A stretch of 50,843 bases of DNA from Flavobacteriales bacterium (GCA_007693635.1 REDE01000094.1:1-50843); one strand, 5' to 3'. Counted from the stretch's first letter, positions 33,916 to 43,173 are shown. Translations and numbers: made by a program. Notes: a model not told the origin generated them from the letters alone.

Positions 33916-35859
33916 ATGATTTCCAAGCTGACCATCGATCGTATTTTTGAAACAGCCCGCATTGAAGAGGTGGTTGCTGATTTTGTGCAACTCAAGCGAG
34001 TTGGTGGAAATTATCGTGGGCTGAGCCCTTTTACCAACGAGAAAACCCCTTCGTTTTACGTATCGCCAGCTAAGCAGATATACAAGTGCTTTAGTTCTGG
34101 AAGCGGCGGCAATGTGGTGGGATTTCTCATGGAGTTGGAAAAAATGACGTACCCAGAGGCGCTGCGACATTTAGCCAATAGGTACGGTATTGAAATTGAA
34201 GAAACTGAACGAACCGACGAGGACAAGGAGGCTATTTCTCGCCGCGAAAGTTTGTATTTACTTAACGAATTTGTCGCTAAGTATTTTTCGAAAGTTCTGA
34301 AGCGCGAGGAAGAAGGCATGCAGGTTGGCTTGGCGTATTTCAAAGAACGAGGCTTTAGTAACGAATCTATCGAGCGCTTTGAGTTGGGGTATAGTCTTTC
34401 GCAGTCTGATGCGTTACTGCAAGAAGCCAGAAGTAAGGGTCATTCGAAAGAGCTGCTGATTGAGCTTGGTTTGGTCATGGAAAATGAGCGCGGTGCCTAT
34501 GACCGATTCCGTGAACGGGTTATATTTCCCATACACAATCTCAGTGGACGAATTGCTGGTTTTGGTGGTCGGACTTTGCGTTCAGATAAAAAAATTGCCA
34601 AATACATAAACAGTCCGGAAAGTGAGATTTACAGCAAAAGTAAATTGCTGTACGGTTTGTTTCAGGCTAGAAAAGAGGTTGTTCGGAAGGATTTATGTTA
34701 TTTGGTTGAGGGGTATACGGACGTTATTAGTTTTCATCAAGCGGGTGTAGAAAATACGATAGCTACGAGTGGTACTAGTTTGACCGAAGATCAGGTTCGG
34801 CAAATCAAACGACTGACGAATAATGTGGCCATTTTATTCGATGGCGACAGTGCCGGTATCAAGGCGAGTATGCGTGGCATCGATATGTTTCTAAAGGAGG
34901 GTCTGCACGTAAAAACGCTCTTGTTTCCGGATGGTCAAGATCCGGATAGTTTCGCGCGAAGTAAATCTTCACAGGAAGTGATGGATTATTTGGCGGAGAA
35001 TGTTCGGGACTTTTTGGTCTTTAAGATTGAATTTCTCCTCGCGGAGGCGGCCGACAGTCCAATTCAAAAAGCCGAAGCTATTCGGGAGGTCATTCGAACG
35101 TTGGCGCTGATTCCTTCGGATATTGACCGTGATGTGTACATTCGTGAAAGTGCGCGATTGCTTCAGGTGGAGGAAAAGCTTATCTACAGCGAAACGGATC
35201 GCTTACGTCAAAAAACGGATCAGAAATCCCCTCCAGATCGCCGGCCAACTATGGCGTTGGTAAAGGAGGTCCCCACAGATGAAGGCGTTGAGTCTAGGGA
35301 AAAAGAAATTGTTAGCCTGCATCAGGAACGTCATCTTGCGCATTTGCTGCTCACGTACGGTACTCATATATGTCGTTTTATGCCCATTGTTGATGGAAAA
35401 TTTGTTCCGGGTACTGAAGAAACGGAGGAGAGTGTCGCTTCTTACATTGTTCAGGAGTTGGAGACGGATGGCTTGGTCTTTCAACATCCGGTTTATGCGT
35501 CTATTTTTTTAGAATTTCAAAAGGCTGTTTTGGAAAATCAAATCATTCCGGATGCCCAGTACTTTTTGCGTCATGAGGATCAAAGCATTGTCCGAGAGGT
35601 AATTCATCTTTCGGAAGGAAAATACAAATTGAGCGATTGGAATTCAAAGGGAATTTACCCTAAAAGCGATCTAGATACCTTGGAGCGAAATGTGCGGGAA
35701 AGTGTCCTTCGTTTTAAAGAAAAAATGCTACATCATATCATTGAACTGCGAAAGAATGACTTACAAATTGCGGAGGACACAATGGAGATAATGAGTGAAC
35801 TTTACCAGCTTTTGCAATTGCAAAAAACCATTCAGCGCTTGGTGGGGCAGGAGGTCTAA
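33916..35859 (+). CDS. dnaG: DNA primase DnaG with degenerate zinc finger
   Basis: 647 residues from ATG 33916 (a GTG six bases earlier lies inside the promoter). The N-terminal CHC2 domain keeps the fold motif NEKTPSFYVSP, but three of four zinc ligands are replaced: Ser37 and Thr40 in LSPFTNEK, Ser61 in YKCFSSG; only Cys58 remains. The TOPRIM core is intact: VEGYTDVISF, AILFDGDSAGIKAS and LFPDGQDPDSF. The C-terminal helicase-binding region is present. DnaG makes RNA primers at the fork. Similar loss is seen in other flavobacterial primases as I recall. Its stop abuts the stop of the convergent barrel gene with no gap. Confidence 0.96.
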   Translation: MISKLTIDRIFETARIEEVVADFVQLKRVGGNYRGLSPFTNEKTPSFYVSPAKQIYKCFSSGSGGNVVGFLMELEKMTYPEALRHLANRYGIEIEETERTDEDKEAISRRESLYLLNEFVAKYFSKVLKREEEGMQVGLAYFKERGFSNESIERFELGYSLSQSDALLQEARSKGHSKELLIELGLVMENERGAYDRFRERVIFPIHNLSGRIAGFGGRTLRSDKKIAKYINSPESEIYSKSKLLYGLFQARKEVVRKDLCYLVEGYTDVISFHQAGVENTIATSGTSLTEDQVRQIKRLTNNVAILFDGDSAGIKASMRGIDMFLKEGLHVKTLLFPDGQDPDSFARSKSSQEVMDYLAENVRDFLVFKIEFLLAEAADSPIQKAEAIREVIRTLALIPSDIDRDVYIRESARLLQVEEKLIYSETDRLRQKTDQKSPPDRRPTMALVKEVPTDEGVESREKEIVSLHQERHLAHLLLTYGTHICRFMPIVDGKFVPGTEETEESVASYIVQELETDGLVFQHPVYASIFLEFQKAVLENQIIPDAQYFLRHEDQSIVREVIHLSEGKYKLSDWNSKGIYPKSDLDTLERNVRESVLRFKEKMLHHIIELRKNDLQIAEDTMEIMSELYQLLQLQKTIQRLVGQEV

Positions 35860-36666
35860 TCAATAGAACCGAAACGACACCCCAAATTCGATGCTGTGTC
35901 CGTACCAATCTGTTCGCACACCCTGGTCGAATACGGGTTGATTAAGGGGATTGGCATTTAACATGCTATTGCCCATAAATCTCCGGTATTCAATGGAAAA
36001 AGTCACGTCGTTGTATTCAATGGATATGGCTCCAATACCCCCAAAAATGGAGGTTACATCCCGCATTCTGCCACTTTGAATGCCTTCAAATTCAATGAAA
36101 TCTAGGTACTGTCGCCCATTGTCGAGACTGTCGACGGTGTTGAGTAGGACTTCAGATTGTCCGCGTGGGCTCCATAAGGAAGTAAAAAATCCACCAACAT
36201 AAAAGTTGACGGCGCCCACCGCTCTGTTGGTTTCTCCCGGGTAGTAAAAAGGCAAAGAAAATCCGCCCCCAATATCTAAGGGAACTCCGAAGTATTTGGT
36301 TCGAGCAGCGACCTGAGCAGTTCCTCGTGGATGACTAAAGTCGTTGCTGTAGCCAAAAAACTGTTCTTGCACCCCAAGTCCTCCGCGTATAAACCAGTGT
36401 TCGTTAAAAAATAAGCGCAGTCCAAAACGTAGGGCATACATTCTGGTATAGGAGGGATTGAAAGTTTGTTCCCCGGACGAAATTGGCTGATAATTGGCCA
36501 TAAAACCATTGTCGTTGGTCATGATTTCAACGGGAATAGCACTGTTTTGATGTTGGGTGAGTCCAAATAAAAAGCTTGCTTCTTTTTCCACAATTTGCCA
36601 ACGCAATTGTCCCCAAGTGTTTAAACTCAATGATGAAATAAAGAGGGTAATGATTATACGGGTCAT
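35860..36666 (-). CDS. outer-membrane beta-barrel protein, unknown
   Basis: 268 residues from ATG 36666, with a signal peptide (IIITLFISSLSLNTWGQ). The mature part has alternating amphipathic beta strands with many aromatic residues and ends SIEFGVSFRFY: the terminal aromatic is typical of outer-membrane barrels. About eight to ten strands can be guessed. No specific family recognised, possibly a porin-like or PorT-like barrel. It starts 8 nt after the M20 peptidase gene and is probably co-transcribed. The TTG start at 36690 overlaps that gene and is rejected. Confidence 0.75.
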   Translation of the reverse strand: MTRIIITLFISSLSLNTWGQLRWQIVEKEASFLFGLTQHQNSAIPVEIMTNDNGFMANYQPISSGEQTFNPSYTRMYALRFGLRLFFNEHWFIRGGLGVQEQFFGYSNDFSHPRGTAQVAARTKYFGVPLDIGGGFSLPFYYPGETNRAVGAVNFYVGGFFTSLWSPRGQSEVLLNTVDSLDNGRQYLDFIEFEGIQSGRMRDVTSIFGGIGAISIEYNDVTFSIEYRRFMGNSMLNANPLNQPVFDQGVRTDWYGHSIEFGVSFRFY

Positions 36667-36674
36667 ACGGGGTT

Positions 36675-38147
36675 TTAATACGAATCGCAAAAATCGGAAA
36701 TAATTCGTTGATAAAAGTAAATGCCTTCATAAAAGCTGGAAATCGCCAGCCGTTCATTGGTGCCATGAATGCGTTGTACATCTTTAGCGCCTAATCGAAA
36801 CGGCATAAATCGATAAATATTTTCACTAAGGTCTTGAAAATGCCGAGCGTCAGTTGCACCTAAAACCAGATATGGTACAGGCAGTACATCCTTAAAATGC
36901 TCTTGAATGCTTTGCGATAAGGTTTGGAAAATTTGGTTATCTGTTGGTGAAGGCGGCGAAGCAAGCGTGTAACTAAAGTCGTCGTTGTGTAGAATTTTCA
37001 CTCGGTCGTCATCTATAATTTTTTGTAAATAGGCTATGCATCGTTCAGCATCCCAGCCGGGAAGGAGTCTTAAATTGATGATGGCTTTGGCCTGCTGCGG
37101 TATGACGTTGTCTTTGATGCCTGCGCGAAAAATCGTTGGCACAACTGTGGTTTGAATGAGCGCGCGTGAGGGGGCATTTTTTTCGTATAATCTCTGTATT
37201 ACTGGCGAAAATAGAGTTCTATTGGCGAAGGCCATGCGCTCAAAAAACGGCAGATGTGGACCTAAGTGATCCATAAATCCTATGATGGGCGCTGTGAATT
37301 CACTGGGAAATCCTGTTTCTGCAATTTTCGTAATGGCCTTGGCTAAGACATCGATGGAGGTTTCTTTTTCCGGCATTGATGAATGGCCGCCTTCTATATT
37401 TGCTCGTAATTCAAGGTTGAGGTATCCTTTTTCACTGGTGCCAATAAGTCCTACTGGTCGATCAAAACCCGGAACTAATCCCTTGGCAATAACGCCGCCC
37501 TCGTCAAGAACCATGTGGGCTTTTATGCCCTCTTCCATTAGCATTTGCGCCATTTTCTTTGCGCCGTCTTCCCCGCCAATTTCTTCGTCGTGGCCCAGAC
37601 AAACAATGATTGTTCTTGAAGGCTGCCATCCGCTTTCCAGCATATGCTCTAAAGCTTCCATAATAGCAATGGCGGATCCCTTGTCGTCTAAGGTTCCTCT
37701 TCCATAAATATATCCGTCGTGTATTTCTCCTGAAAATGGAGGGAAATCCCAGTCGCCACCATCTACGGGTACGACATCGATGTGCGCCAATAGAATGATT
37801 GGTTGGGCTGAGGGGTCTGTGCCGTAAAGGCGGTACATTTTACTAAATTGATTGACGGTGCGGACTTCCGAAAATGCTTGAATTTTTGGGTAAGCAGAAT
37901 CTAAAAAGGCGATCATTTTTGAAAATGCCTGTTCATCACGCATAGCAGGTTTATGCGAAATAGTGGCAAATGAAATAGCCTCTCTCAAGTTGTGGAGAGA
38001 TTTTATGCTATCGATACGTATGTATTTGTCCTGCTGGGGTGAAGTAAGAGTAACTTCAGTAGGTGAGAAGAGTAGGGTTTTCGCTAAAACCCAAAATAGC
38101 AACAGGACGAAGGTGAGAAGGAGGGAGAAAAAAGTCTTTCGAAGCAT
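36675..38147 (-). CDS. M20-family metallopeptidase (membrane-anchored or secreted)
   Basis: 490 residues from ATG 38147. N-terminal hydrophobic helix (TFFSLLLTFVLLLFWVLA), then a di-zinc M20 domain: LLAHIDVVPVDGG, GRGTLDDKGSAIA, LGHDEEIGGEDGAKK, an embedded dimerisation domain, and the late His in LGATDARHFQDL. It resembles the CPS1/PM20D1 branch, which hydrolyses peptides or N-acyl amino acids. Substrate cannot be told. The membrane helix suggests periplasmic action. It follows the 56-residue membrane protein by 37 nt. The TTG at 38174 is rejected as it only adds a short polar extension. Confidence 0.9.
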   Translation of the reverse strand: MLRKTFFSLLLTFVLLLFWVLAKTLLFSPTEVTLTSPQQDKYIRIDSIKSLHNLREAISFATISHKPAMRDEQAFSKMIAFLDSAYPKIQAFSEVRTVNQFSKMYRLYGTDPSAQPIILLAHIDVVPVDGGDWDFPPFSGEIHDGYIYGRGTLDDKGSAIAIMEALEHMLESGWQPSRTIIVCLGHDEEIGGEDGAKKMAQMLMEEGIKAHMVLDEGGVIAKGLVPGFDRPVGLIGTSEKGYLNLELRANIEGGHSSMPEKETSIDVLAKAITKIAETGFPSEFTAPIIGFMDHLGPHLPFFERMAFANRTLFSPVIQRLYEKNAPSRALIQTTVVPTIFRAGIKDNVIPQQAKAIINLRLLPGWDAERCIAYLQKIIDDDRVKILHNDDFSYTLASPPSPTDNQIFQTLSQSIQEHFKDVLPVPYLVLGATDARHFQDLSENIYRFMPFRLGAKDVQRIHGTNERLAISSFYEGIYFYQRIISDFCDSY

Positions 38148-38184
38148 TGTAATTTCATAATTATGCCCCGGCAAGGTACGTCAA

Positions 38185-38355
38185 TTATCTCGACAAGTAA
38201 TAAGCAGAAATTATGATGCCCAGTAGAACGACCATAACGATAGCGATCTGTATTTTTGTCTTCTTTGGGTCTGCTTTTTCCGCTCTTCTTCTCTGAAGTT
38301 GTTGTCTGATTAATTGCCGCTTACGAATACTTGCAGCATCTCTAGGGTGTGGCAT
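38185..38355 (-). CDS. small single-helix membrane protein
   Basis: 56 residues starting MPHPRDAASIRKRQLIRQQL. The first ~36 residues are strongly basic and probably helical; then one membrane helix (IQIAIVMVVLLGIIISAYY) ends five residues before the stop, so the basic tail would be cytoplasmic. An acceptable promoter (38381-38388) gives a ~22-nt leader, and the M20 peptidase gene follows 37 nt downstream, so a shared transcript is likely. No family recognised. Basic tails of this kind can touch phospholipid or RNA, which is inference. Confidence 0.68.
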   Translation of the reverse strand: MPHPRDAASIRKRQLIRQQLQRRRAEKADPKKTKIQIAIVMVVLLGIIISAYYLSR

Positions 38356-38380
38356 AGCATATCTTATTTTAGTTACGAGG

Positions 38381-38388
38381 TAAAGGTA
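38381..38388 (-). promoter_or_regulatory. promoter of the small membrane protein-M20-barrel unit
   Basis: TACCTTTA differs from TAnnTTTG at the last base. TTG (minus strand, 38408-38410) lies 19 nt upstream. The rest of the 38356-38515 gap is AT-rich with nothing else recognised. Confidence 0.45.
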
Positions 38389-38515
38389 AGTATTTTTTGT
38401 AACTAATCAAGATTTTTTTTATCAGGGGAAGTTATTTATGCATTTTTTAGGCGGTAATTTCGTAATTATTCAGGCTGAATCGCAATTTTATAGGTCTTAT
38501 ACTTTTACATAAAAT

Positions 38516-39562
38516 TTACACCTGAAGAAGGTTTTCTACTAATCCGGCGAAAACTTTACCCAAATCCTCACCTAAGTAGCGCACTTGCTTGGGGATTATA
38601 GACTCGGCCGATAGTCCCGGAACGGTGTTGACTTCTATGAGGTATGCTTCACCATTTTGGTTTAGTATATAGTCTACTCGTGCCAATCCGTTGAGCTGTA
38701 AAAGTTGATATACACGCTCGGTAGTACGCATAATTTCTTCCGTCATTTGGGCTGATATGCGGGCGGGAGTAATTTCTTCCGACATCCCACTGTATTTGGA
38801 TTCGTAATCAAAAAACTCATTTTTGGGTACGATTTCGGTCACTGCAAGAGCCTTAGCTTGTCCATGTAAATTGTGTACTCCACAAGCTAGTTCAATGCCG
38901 CTAATTCCTGATTCCATTAGCACTTGCGGACTTTCTTTTCGCGCAGCTTCAAATGCGGGTAGCAGATCTTCAATGGTTTTTACCTTACTCACCCCTAAAC
39001 TCGAGCCGCTGCAGTTTGGCTTAACGAATAAAGGAAGTCCTAATGTGTCGACTATAAGCTTGGAGTCTATCTCATCAGTAAGATTGTTGTACGCCGAATC
39101 TTCTTTGGAGTCTGAACTGGATTTCCCGCCGATAAGCAGTTTTGAGCCAATGAAAAACATCGACGGAGCTACACGGATACCAGCGGAGCGCAGCATTAAA
39201 TTACATTCGGCTTTGTTGAATGTTAATGCCGATGCAAAATGCGACGAGGTTGTATGAGGGATTCCCAACAAATCAAAATAAGCCAACAATTTGCCATCCT
39301 CCGCGGGCGTGCCGTGGACGGCGACAAAAACCGCTTTGAACTTCACTTTACTTCCAGAACTGTCAACGTAGCTGAAGTCTTCTCGGTTGACTGCTTTCTT
39401 GTCGTCACCGGCAAACCAGCCTTCCTTGGTAATATAAATGGGATGAATATTCCAGTCGGTAACTCTGCGCAAATGCTCCACGACAATGGAACCACTACCC
39501 ATGCTAACCTCAAATTCTCCGGAATAACCGCCCATAACTACGGCAATATTTACGCTGCTCAT
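38516..39562 (-). CDS. ddl: D-alanine--D-alanine ligase
   Basis: 348 residues, ATP-grasp fold. The N-terminal VVMGGYSGEFEVSMGSG is at ~8-24, the ATP-binding loop VKPNCSGSSLGVSKV near 180, and the C-terminal metal-site region ARVDYILNQNGEAYLIEVN with NTVPGLSAES near 300-325. It makes the D-Ala-D-Ala dipeptide for MurF. In many bacteria ddlB is in the dcw cluster; here it stands ~17 kb away, alone. ATG 39562 gives the family N-terminus (SSVNIAVVMGG). Confidence 0.97.
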   Translation of the reverse strand: MSSVNIAVVMGGYSGEFEVSMGSGSIVVEHLRRVTDWNIHPIYITKEGWFAGDDKKAVNREDFSYVDSSGSKVKFKAVFVAVHGTPAEDGKLLAYFDLLGIPHTTSSHFASALTFNKAECNLMLRSAGIRVAPSMFFIGSKLLIGGKSSSDSKEDSAYNNLTDEIDSKLIVDTLGLPLFVKPNCSGSSLGVSKVKTIEDLLPAFEAARKESPQVLMESGISGIELACGVHNLHGQAKALAVTEIVPKNEFFDYESKYSGMSEEITPARISAQMTEEIMRTTERVYQLLQLNGLARVDYILNQNGEAYLIEVNTVPGLSAESIIPKQVRYLGEDLGKVFAGLVENLLQV

Positions 39563-39753
39563 CGTATTATAATCTTTGGTTGAAATAGGTTTTTGCTTTT
39601 AATTGTGTTGGCACAAATTATTTAGTCTATGATTATCACAGCTCTATAAGTTTTTAACTCAAGCTTTGTAATCTGCCGACCTGTTTTGCATCTAACATCG
39701 CAATAATACAACCTTTGATAACATTATTTTATCTACGTTTAACGTTTTTTTAA

Positions 39754-39806
39754 TGGAAACTCTCGAAACAATTATCGTTTCCAGCGGTCTTAGAAACATA
39801 CTTTTG
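39754..39806 (+). promoter_or_regulatory. promoter and dyad upstream of the TonB receptor gene
   Basis: TACTTTTG at 39799-39806 matches TAnnTTTG, with an inferred start near 39810 and a ~17-nt leader. A 7-bp dyad TGGAAAC (39754-39760) / GTTTCCA (39777-39783) is centred ~41 nt before that start and takes the place of a -33 element, as an activator site might. The remaining 39563-39753 shows nothing clear. Confidence 0.5.
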
Positions 39807-39826
39807 CCCAGTCAATCACACGCCTT

Positions 39827-42208
39827 ATGCATAGAAAATTATTAGCAATTATTCTCTCCTTGACTTTTGGAGTCATGTGGGGACAAAAGAAGTTTACGCT
39901 TAGTGGAGAAATTCTCGACGTATCCAACGGTGAATCGATGATTGGAGTTAGTGTCTTTGCTCGGGGCACCACAGTGGGAACGACCTCCAATGCCTATGGA
40001 TTTTACTCATTATCTCTGCCGGCTGGAGAGTACACCATTGTTTATCAGTTTATTGGATATTCAACCATTGAACGAAAGGTCAATCTTACTAAGGATCAAG
40101 TTATTGATTTGCGGATGGAGGAAGAGGGAAAGACACTCCAAACGATTGAAGTCACCGCTCGTGGTGTAGACGCAAATGTCCGCAGTATGGAGATGAGTAC
40201 AACCGAAATCACCGCCAAGGAAATAGCCAAAGTTCCGCAGCTTTTAGGTGAGGTCGACGTAATACGCACGCTCACTCTCCTGCCGGGCGTATCGGTAGTC
40301 GGGGAGGGAGCAAACGGATTCAATGTTCGTGGTGGTAATGTGGATCAAAATCTTATTTTACTCGACGGGGCTCCGGTTTTTAACTCGTCGCATTTATTTG
40401 GATTCTTTTCGGTATTCAATGCGGATGCGGTTCAATCTTTCAAATTGTACAAAGGAGGAATTCCGGCGCAGTACGGCGGCCGATTGTCGTCGGTGTTGGA
40501 TGTGCGTCAACGCGAAGGAAATTCGCAGCGATTTTCCGGACAAGGAGGTTTGGGGCTTTTGTCGAGTAGAGCCACTGTAGAAGGGCCAATCATTAAGGAC
40601 AAAATGAGTTTTTTGCTTTCGGGTAGGCGATCCTACGCAGATGTATTTACTTCGCTTTCTTCCAATGAAAACCTCAGTGGCAACATTCTTTACTTTTACG
40701 ATTTTAACGGAAAAATCAACTACCGAATAAATCGCAATCACCGAATATTTTTATCGGGTTATTTTGGTCGTGATGTTTTGGGTATTCGCGACTTCGTGAA
40801 TTTCAACTGGGGAAACGCTACTGGAACCTTGCGTTGGAACTGGACGGTGAATAATCGGTTGTTTTCTAATTTAACGGCGGTTTATAGCGACTATGATTAT
40901 GCCATTGGTTCGGGTGATATCGATGAGCTGGGGCCTAGTGGTTTTGCATTTCGCTTGCAGTCGCGTTTGAAGAATTACAAACTTGCGCATCAATTTACGT
41001 GGTTTGCCAGTTCTGATTTGAAATTAGACTTCGGTTACGAAGCCATTTATTACGATGTTCAACCGGGTGTGTCTACACTTGTTACCACAAATTCAAGGGA
41101 GGAGAATGCTTTTCGGTCGGAGTTTGCCGTAGAGCCGGCACTTTTTATTAGTGCTGAACAGAAAATCAACTCTTGGCTTTCTTTGCAGTATGGTTTGCGA
41201 TACAGTGCTTTTTATAATTTAGGGCCTCGTACCTTAACCCTTTATGATGGATTGCCGGCAAATAGTGATAGCATTGGAGTGCAGGAGTTTGGTCGGGGGG
41301 AAACGGTTGCAGCCTATAACGACTGGAATGGTCTAGAGCCTCGATTGGCAATCAATATTGGTTTAGATCAGACATCCTCAATTAAAATGAGCTACAATCG
41401 CACGCGCCAGTATTTGCACCTCATTTCGAATACAACCTCTCCAACCCCATTGGATACTTGGCGTCCTTCTGGAAAATATATACAGCCCGCTACGGCCAAT
41501 CAAGCTGCGGCTGGATATTTTCGCAATTTCAAAGAGAACACTTATGAGTTCTCAGTAGAGGCATTCTACAAGTATTTTAACAATCTGGTAGATTATCGAG
41601 ACGGGGCAAATATCCTCATTGATGACGTTGAGCGCTCCCTGCTTAATGGCGATGGTCGGTCTTACGGTTTGGAGTTGCTATTGCGAAGACAAACAGGTAA
41701 GTTACAGGGTTGGATTGCCTACACGATCTCGCGTGCCGAAAGAATTGTCCAAGCCGATGATCCATTTATCAGCATCAACAATGGCGAGTGGTACTTGGCC
41801 AATTTTGACCGCTTACATGATTTGACGATTGTTGTAACCTATACGCTAAGCGATCGATGGGATTTTGGGGCAAATTTCGCCTACCAAACCGGGCGCCCAG
41901 TAACCTTTCCGGTGGGAAGAGCAGAGGTAGATAATGGTCTTTTTGTACCGGTAAACAGCATACGTAACTCGACGCGAATTCCCGATTTTCATCGCTTGGA
42001 TTTAAGTGCAAATTATACCCCGAGAAAAAAGGAAAGTCGCAAGTGGGAGTCTTCTTGGTCTTTTGGGGTCTATAATGCCTATGCACGTCGTAATCCTTTT
42101 TCGGTCTTTTTCCGTAACGACCCCGATAACCCCGCCGTTAATCAGGCTGTACGCTTAGCCATTTTTGGGACTATTATCCCTTCAGTGACTTATAATTTCA
42201 ACTTTTAA
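39827..42208 (+). CDS. TonB-dependent outer-membrane receptor
   Basis: 793 residues. Signal peptide (KLLAIILSLTFGVMWGQ), then a carboxypeptidase-regulatory-like domain (~20-105, GEILDVSNGESMIGVSVFAR), the plug domain (~115-230: LLPGVSVVGEGANGFNVRGG, LILLDGAPVFNSSHLFGFF, GGIPAQYGGRLSSVLDVR) and the 22-strand-type barrel to the C-terminus, ending in VTYNFNF. It imports an unknown ligand across the outer membrane with TonB energy. DUF4249 follows at ~110 nt, a recurrent Bacteroidota pairing. Size is smaller than SusC proteins and no SusD is present. Confidence 0.95.
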   Translation: MHRKLLAIILSLTFGVMWGQKKFTLSGEILDVSNGESMIGVSVFARGTTVGTTSNAYGFYSLSLPAGEYTIVYQFIGYSTIERKVNLTKDQVIDLRMEEEGKTLQTIEVTARGVDANVRSMEMSTTEITAKEIAKVPQLLGEVDVIRTLTLLPGVSVVGEGANGFNVRGGNVDQNLILLDGAPVFNSSHLFGFFSVFNADAVQSFKLYKGGIPAQYGGRLSSVLDVRQREGNSQRFSGQGGLGLLSSRATVEGPIIKDKMSFLLSGRRSYADVFTSLSSNENLSGNILYFYDFNGKINYRINRNHRIFLSGYFGRDVLGIRDFVNFNWGNATGTLRWNWTVNNRLFSNLTAVYSDYDYAIGSGDIDELGPSGFAFRLQSRLKNYKLAHQFTWFASSDLKLDFGYEAIYYDVQPGVSTLVTTNSREENAFRSEFAVEPALFISAEQKINSWLSLQYGLRYSAFYNLGPRTLTLYDGLPANSDSIGVQEFGRGETVAAYNDWNGLEPRLAINIGLDQTSSIKMSYNRTRQYLHLISNTTSPTPLDTWRPSGKYIQPATANQAAAGYFRNFKENTYEFSVEAFYKYFNNLVDYRDGANILIDDVERSLLNGDGRSYGLELLLRRQTGKLQGWIAYTISRAERIVQADDPFISINNGEWYLANFDRLHDLTIVVTYTLSDRWDFGANFAYQTGRPVTFPVGRAEVDNGLFVPVNSIRNSTRIPDFHRLDLSANYTPRKKESRKWESSWSFGVYNAYARRNPFSVFFRNDPDNPAVNQAVRLAIFGTIIPSVTYNFNF

Positions 42209-42318
42209 TTTCTCCAGCGCAAGTGATCAGAGTAAGCGCTGAAACAATATATCCGATTCCCGGATTATCACATTTAAAAACCGAACGCATGAACGTCTAT
42301 TTTTTCAGATTTACCAAA

Positions 42319-43173
42319 ATGAAGCTGCAGATTGCCCAATTATGGAAACAGGCATTGCTATTACCTCTTGTTCTTTTTGTGGTTGCTTGTGAAGACGTTA
42401 TTGAGGTAGAGCTCAATGAAGGTCCCTTGCAGCTCGTAGTCAATGGACGCATTACGGACGATGCTCCGGCAAGAATTACGCTTAGTACCACCGCGCCTTT
42501 TTTTGAGACTGGAGCAACGCCAAGAGTTAGTGGAGCATTGATTCAATTGTATGAGGATGATAATCCCGTAGAAATGCTAACCGAAGATCCGGCAAATGCG
42601 GGGACTTATTTTGGCAATACTCCTGCTCAGATTGGTAAAAATTACCATGTGGAAATAGATCTCCCCCAAGGAGCAAGTCATTTTCAGGGAACATTTTGGA
42701 AGTCTATCCCCGAGCGCGTATTTCCTATTTTTGAGATTGATTCGGTGTATTTGACTTTTATACGGACGCCGCCGTTGCCCATCGGAAATTATCTGAATTT
42801 TCAGTTTTTGCGCCCCTTCACCTTTCCTCAGGGTGCTAATTATCGTATTCAGCGTGAATTAAACGACAGCGTTTTTCTTCAAGACTTTCTCTTTATATTC
42901 GATGAGGGCGACCTAGAGTCGTTTCGTTTTAGGCCGTTAATCAACGAGCTGATTGAGCCCGGAGATACAATTGCTCTGACATTTAGCTCGGCGACAAATC
43001 GCTATGTAGAGTATTTGACACTGGTGTTTCAGCAGTTAAACACCGGCGGATTATTCGACCCTCCTCCGGCTCCCATCCGCGGGAATGTACAATTGCAAGG
43101 TGGAAACAATCAGGTTGCGTTAGGCTATTTTTCTGCTGCATCTGTTCGCAGAGCGGGCTTTCGAGCTCCTTGA
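42319..43173 (+). CDS. DUF4249 family lipoprotein
   Basis: 284 residues from ATG 42319, chosen because it puts the lipobox Cys (LFVVACEDV) at residue 24. An ATG at 42289 adds ten residues and is possible. After the lipid anchor comes a beta-rich domain with LVVNGRITDDAPARITLSTT and ALIQLYEDDNPVEML, the family start. DUF4249 proteins accompany TonB receptors and are thought to be surface-facing partners, function unproven. Transcription probably continues from the receptor gene. Confidence 0.87.
   Translation: MKLQIAQLWKQALLLPLVLFVVACEDVIEVELNEGPLQLVVNGRITDDAPARITLSTTAPFFETGATPRVSGALIQLYEDDNPVEMLTEDPANAGTYFGNTPAQIGKNYHVEIDLPQGASHFQGTFWKSIPERVFPIFEIDSVYLTFIRTPPLPIGNYLNFQFLRPFTFPQGANYRIQRELNDSVFLQDFLFIFDEGDLESFRFRPLINELIEPGDTIALTFSSATNRYVEYLTLVFQQLNTGGLFDPPPAPIRGNVQLQGGNNQVALGYFSAASVRRAGFRAP

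Noticed and set aside
39609-39622. TGGCACAAATTATT as a sigma-54 -24/-12 promoter for the minus or plus unit
   Set aside because: TGGCAC is present but the required TTGC at the -12 position is absent; other TGGCAC occurrences (2327, 25766, 8961) fail the same test.
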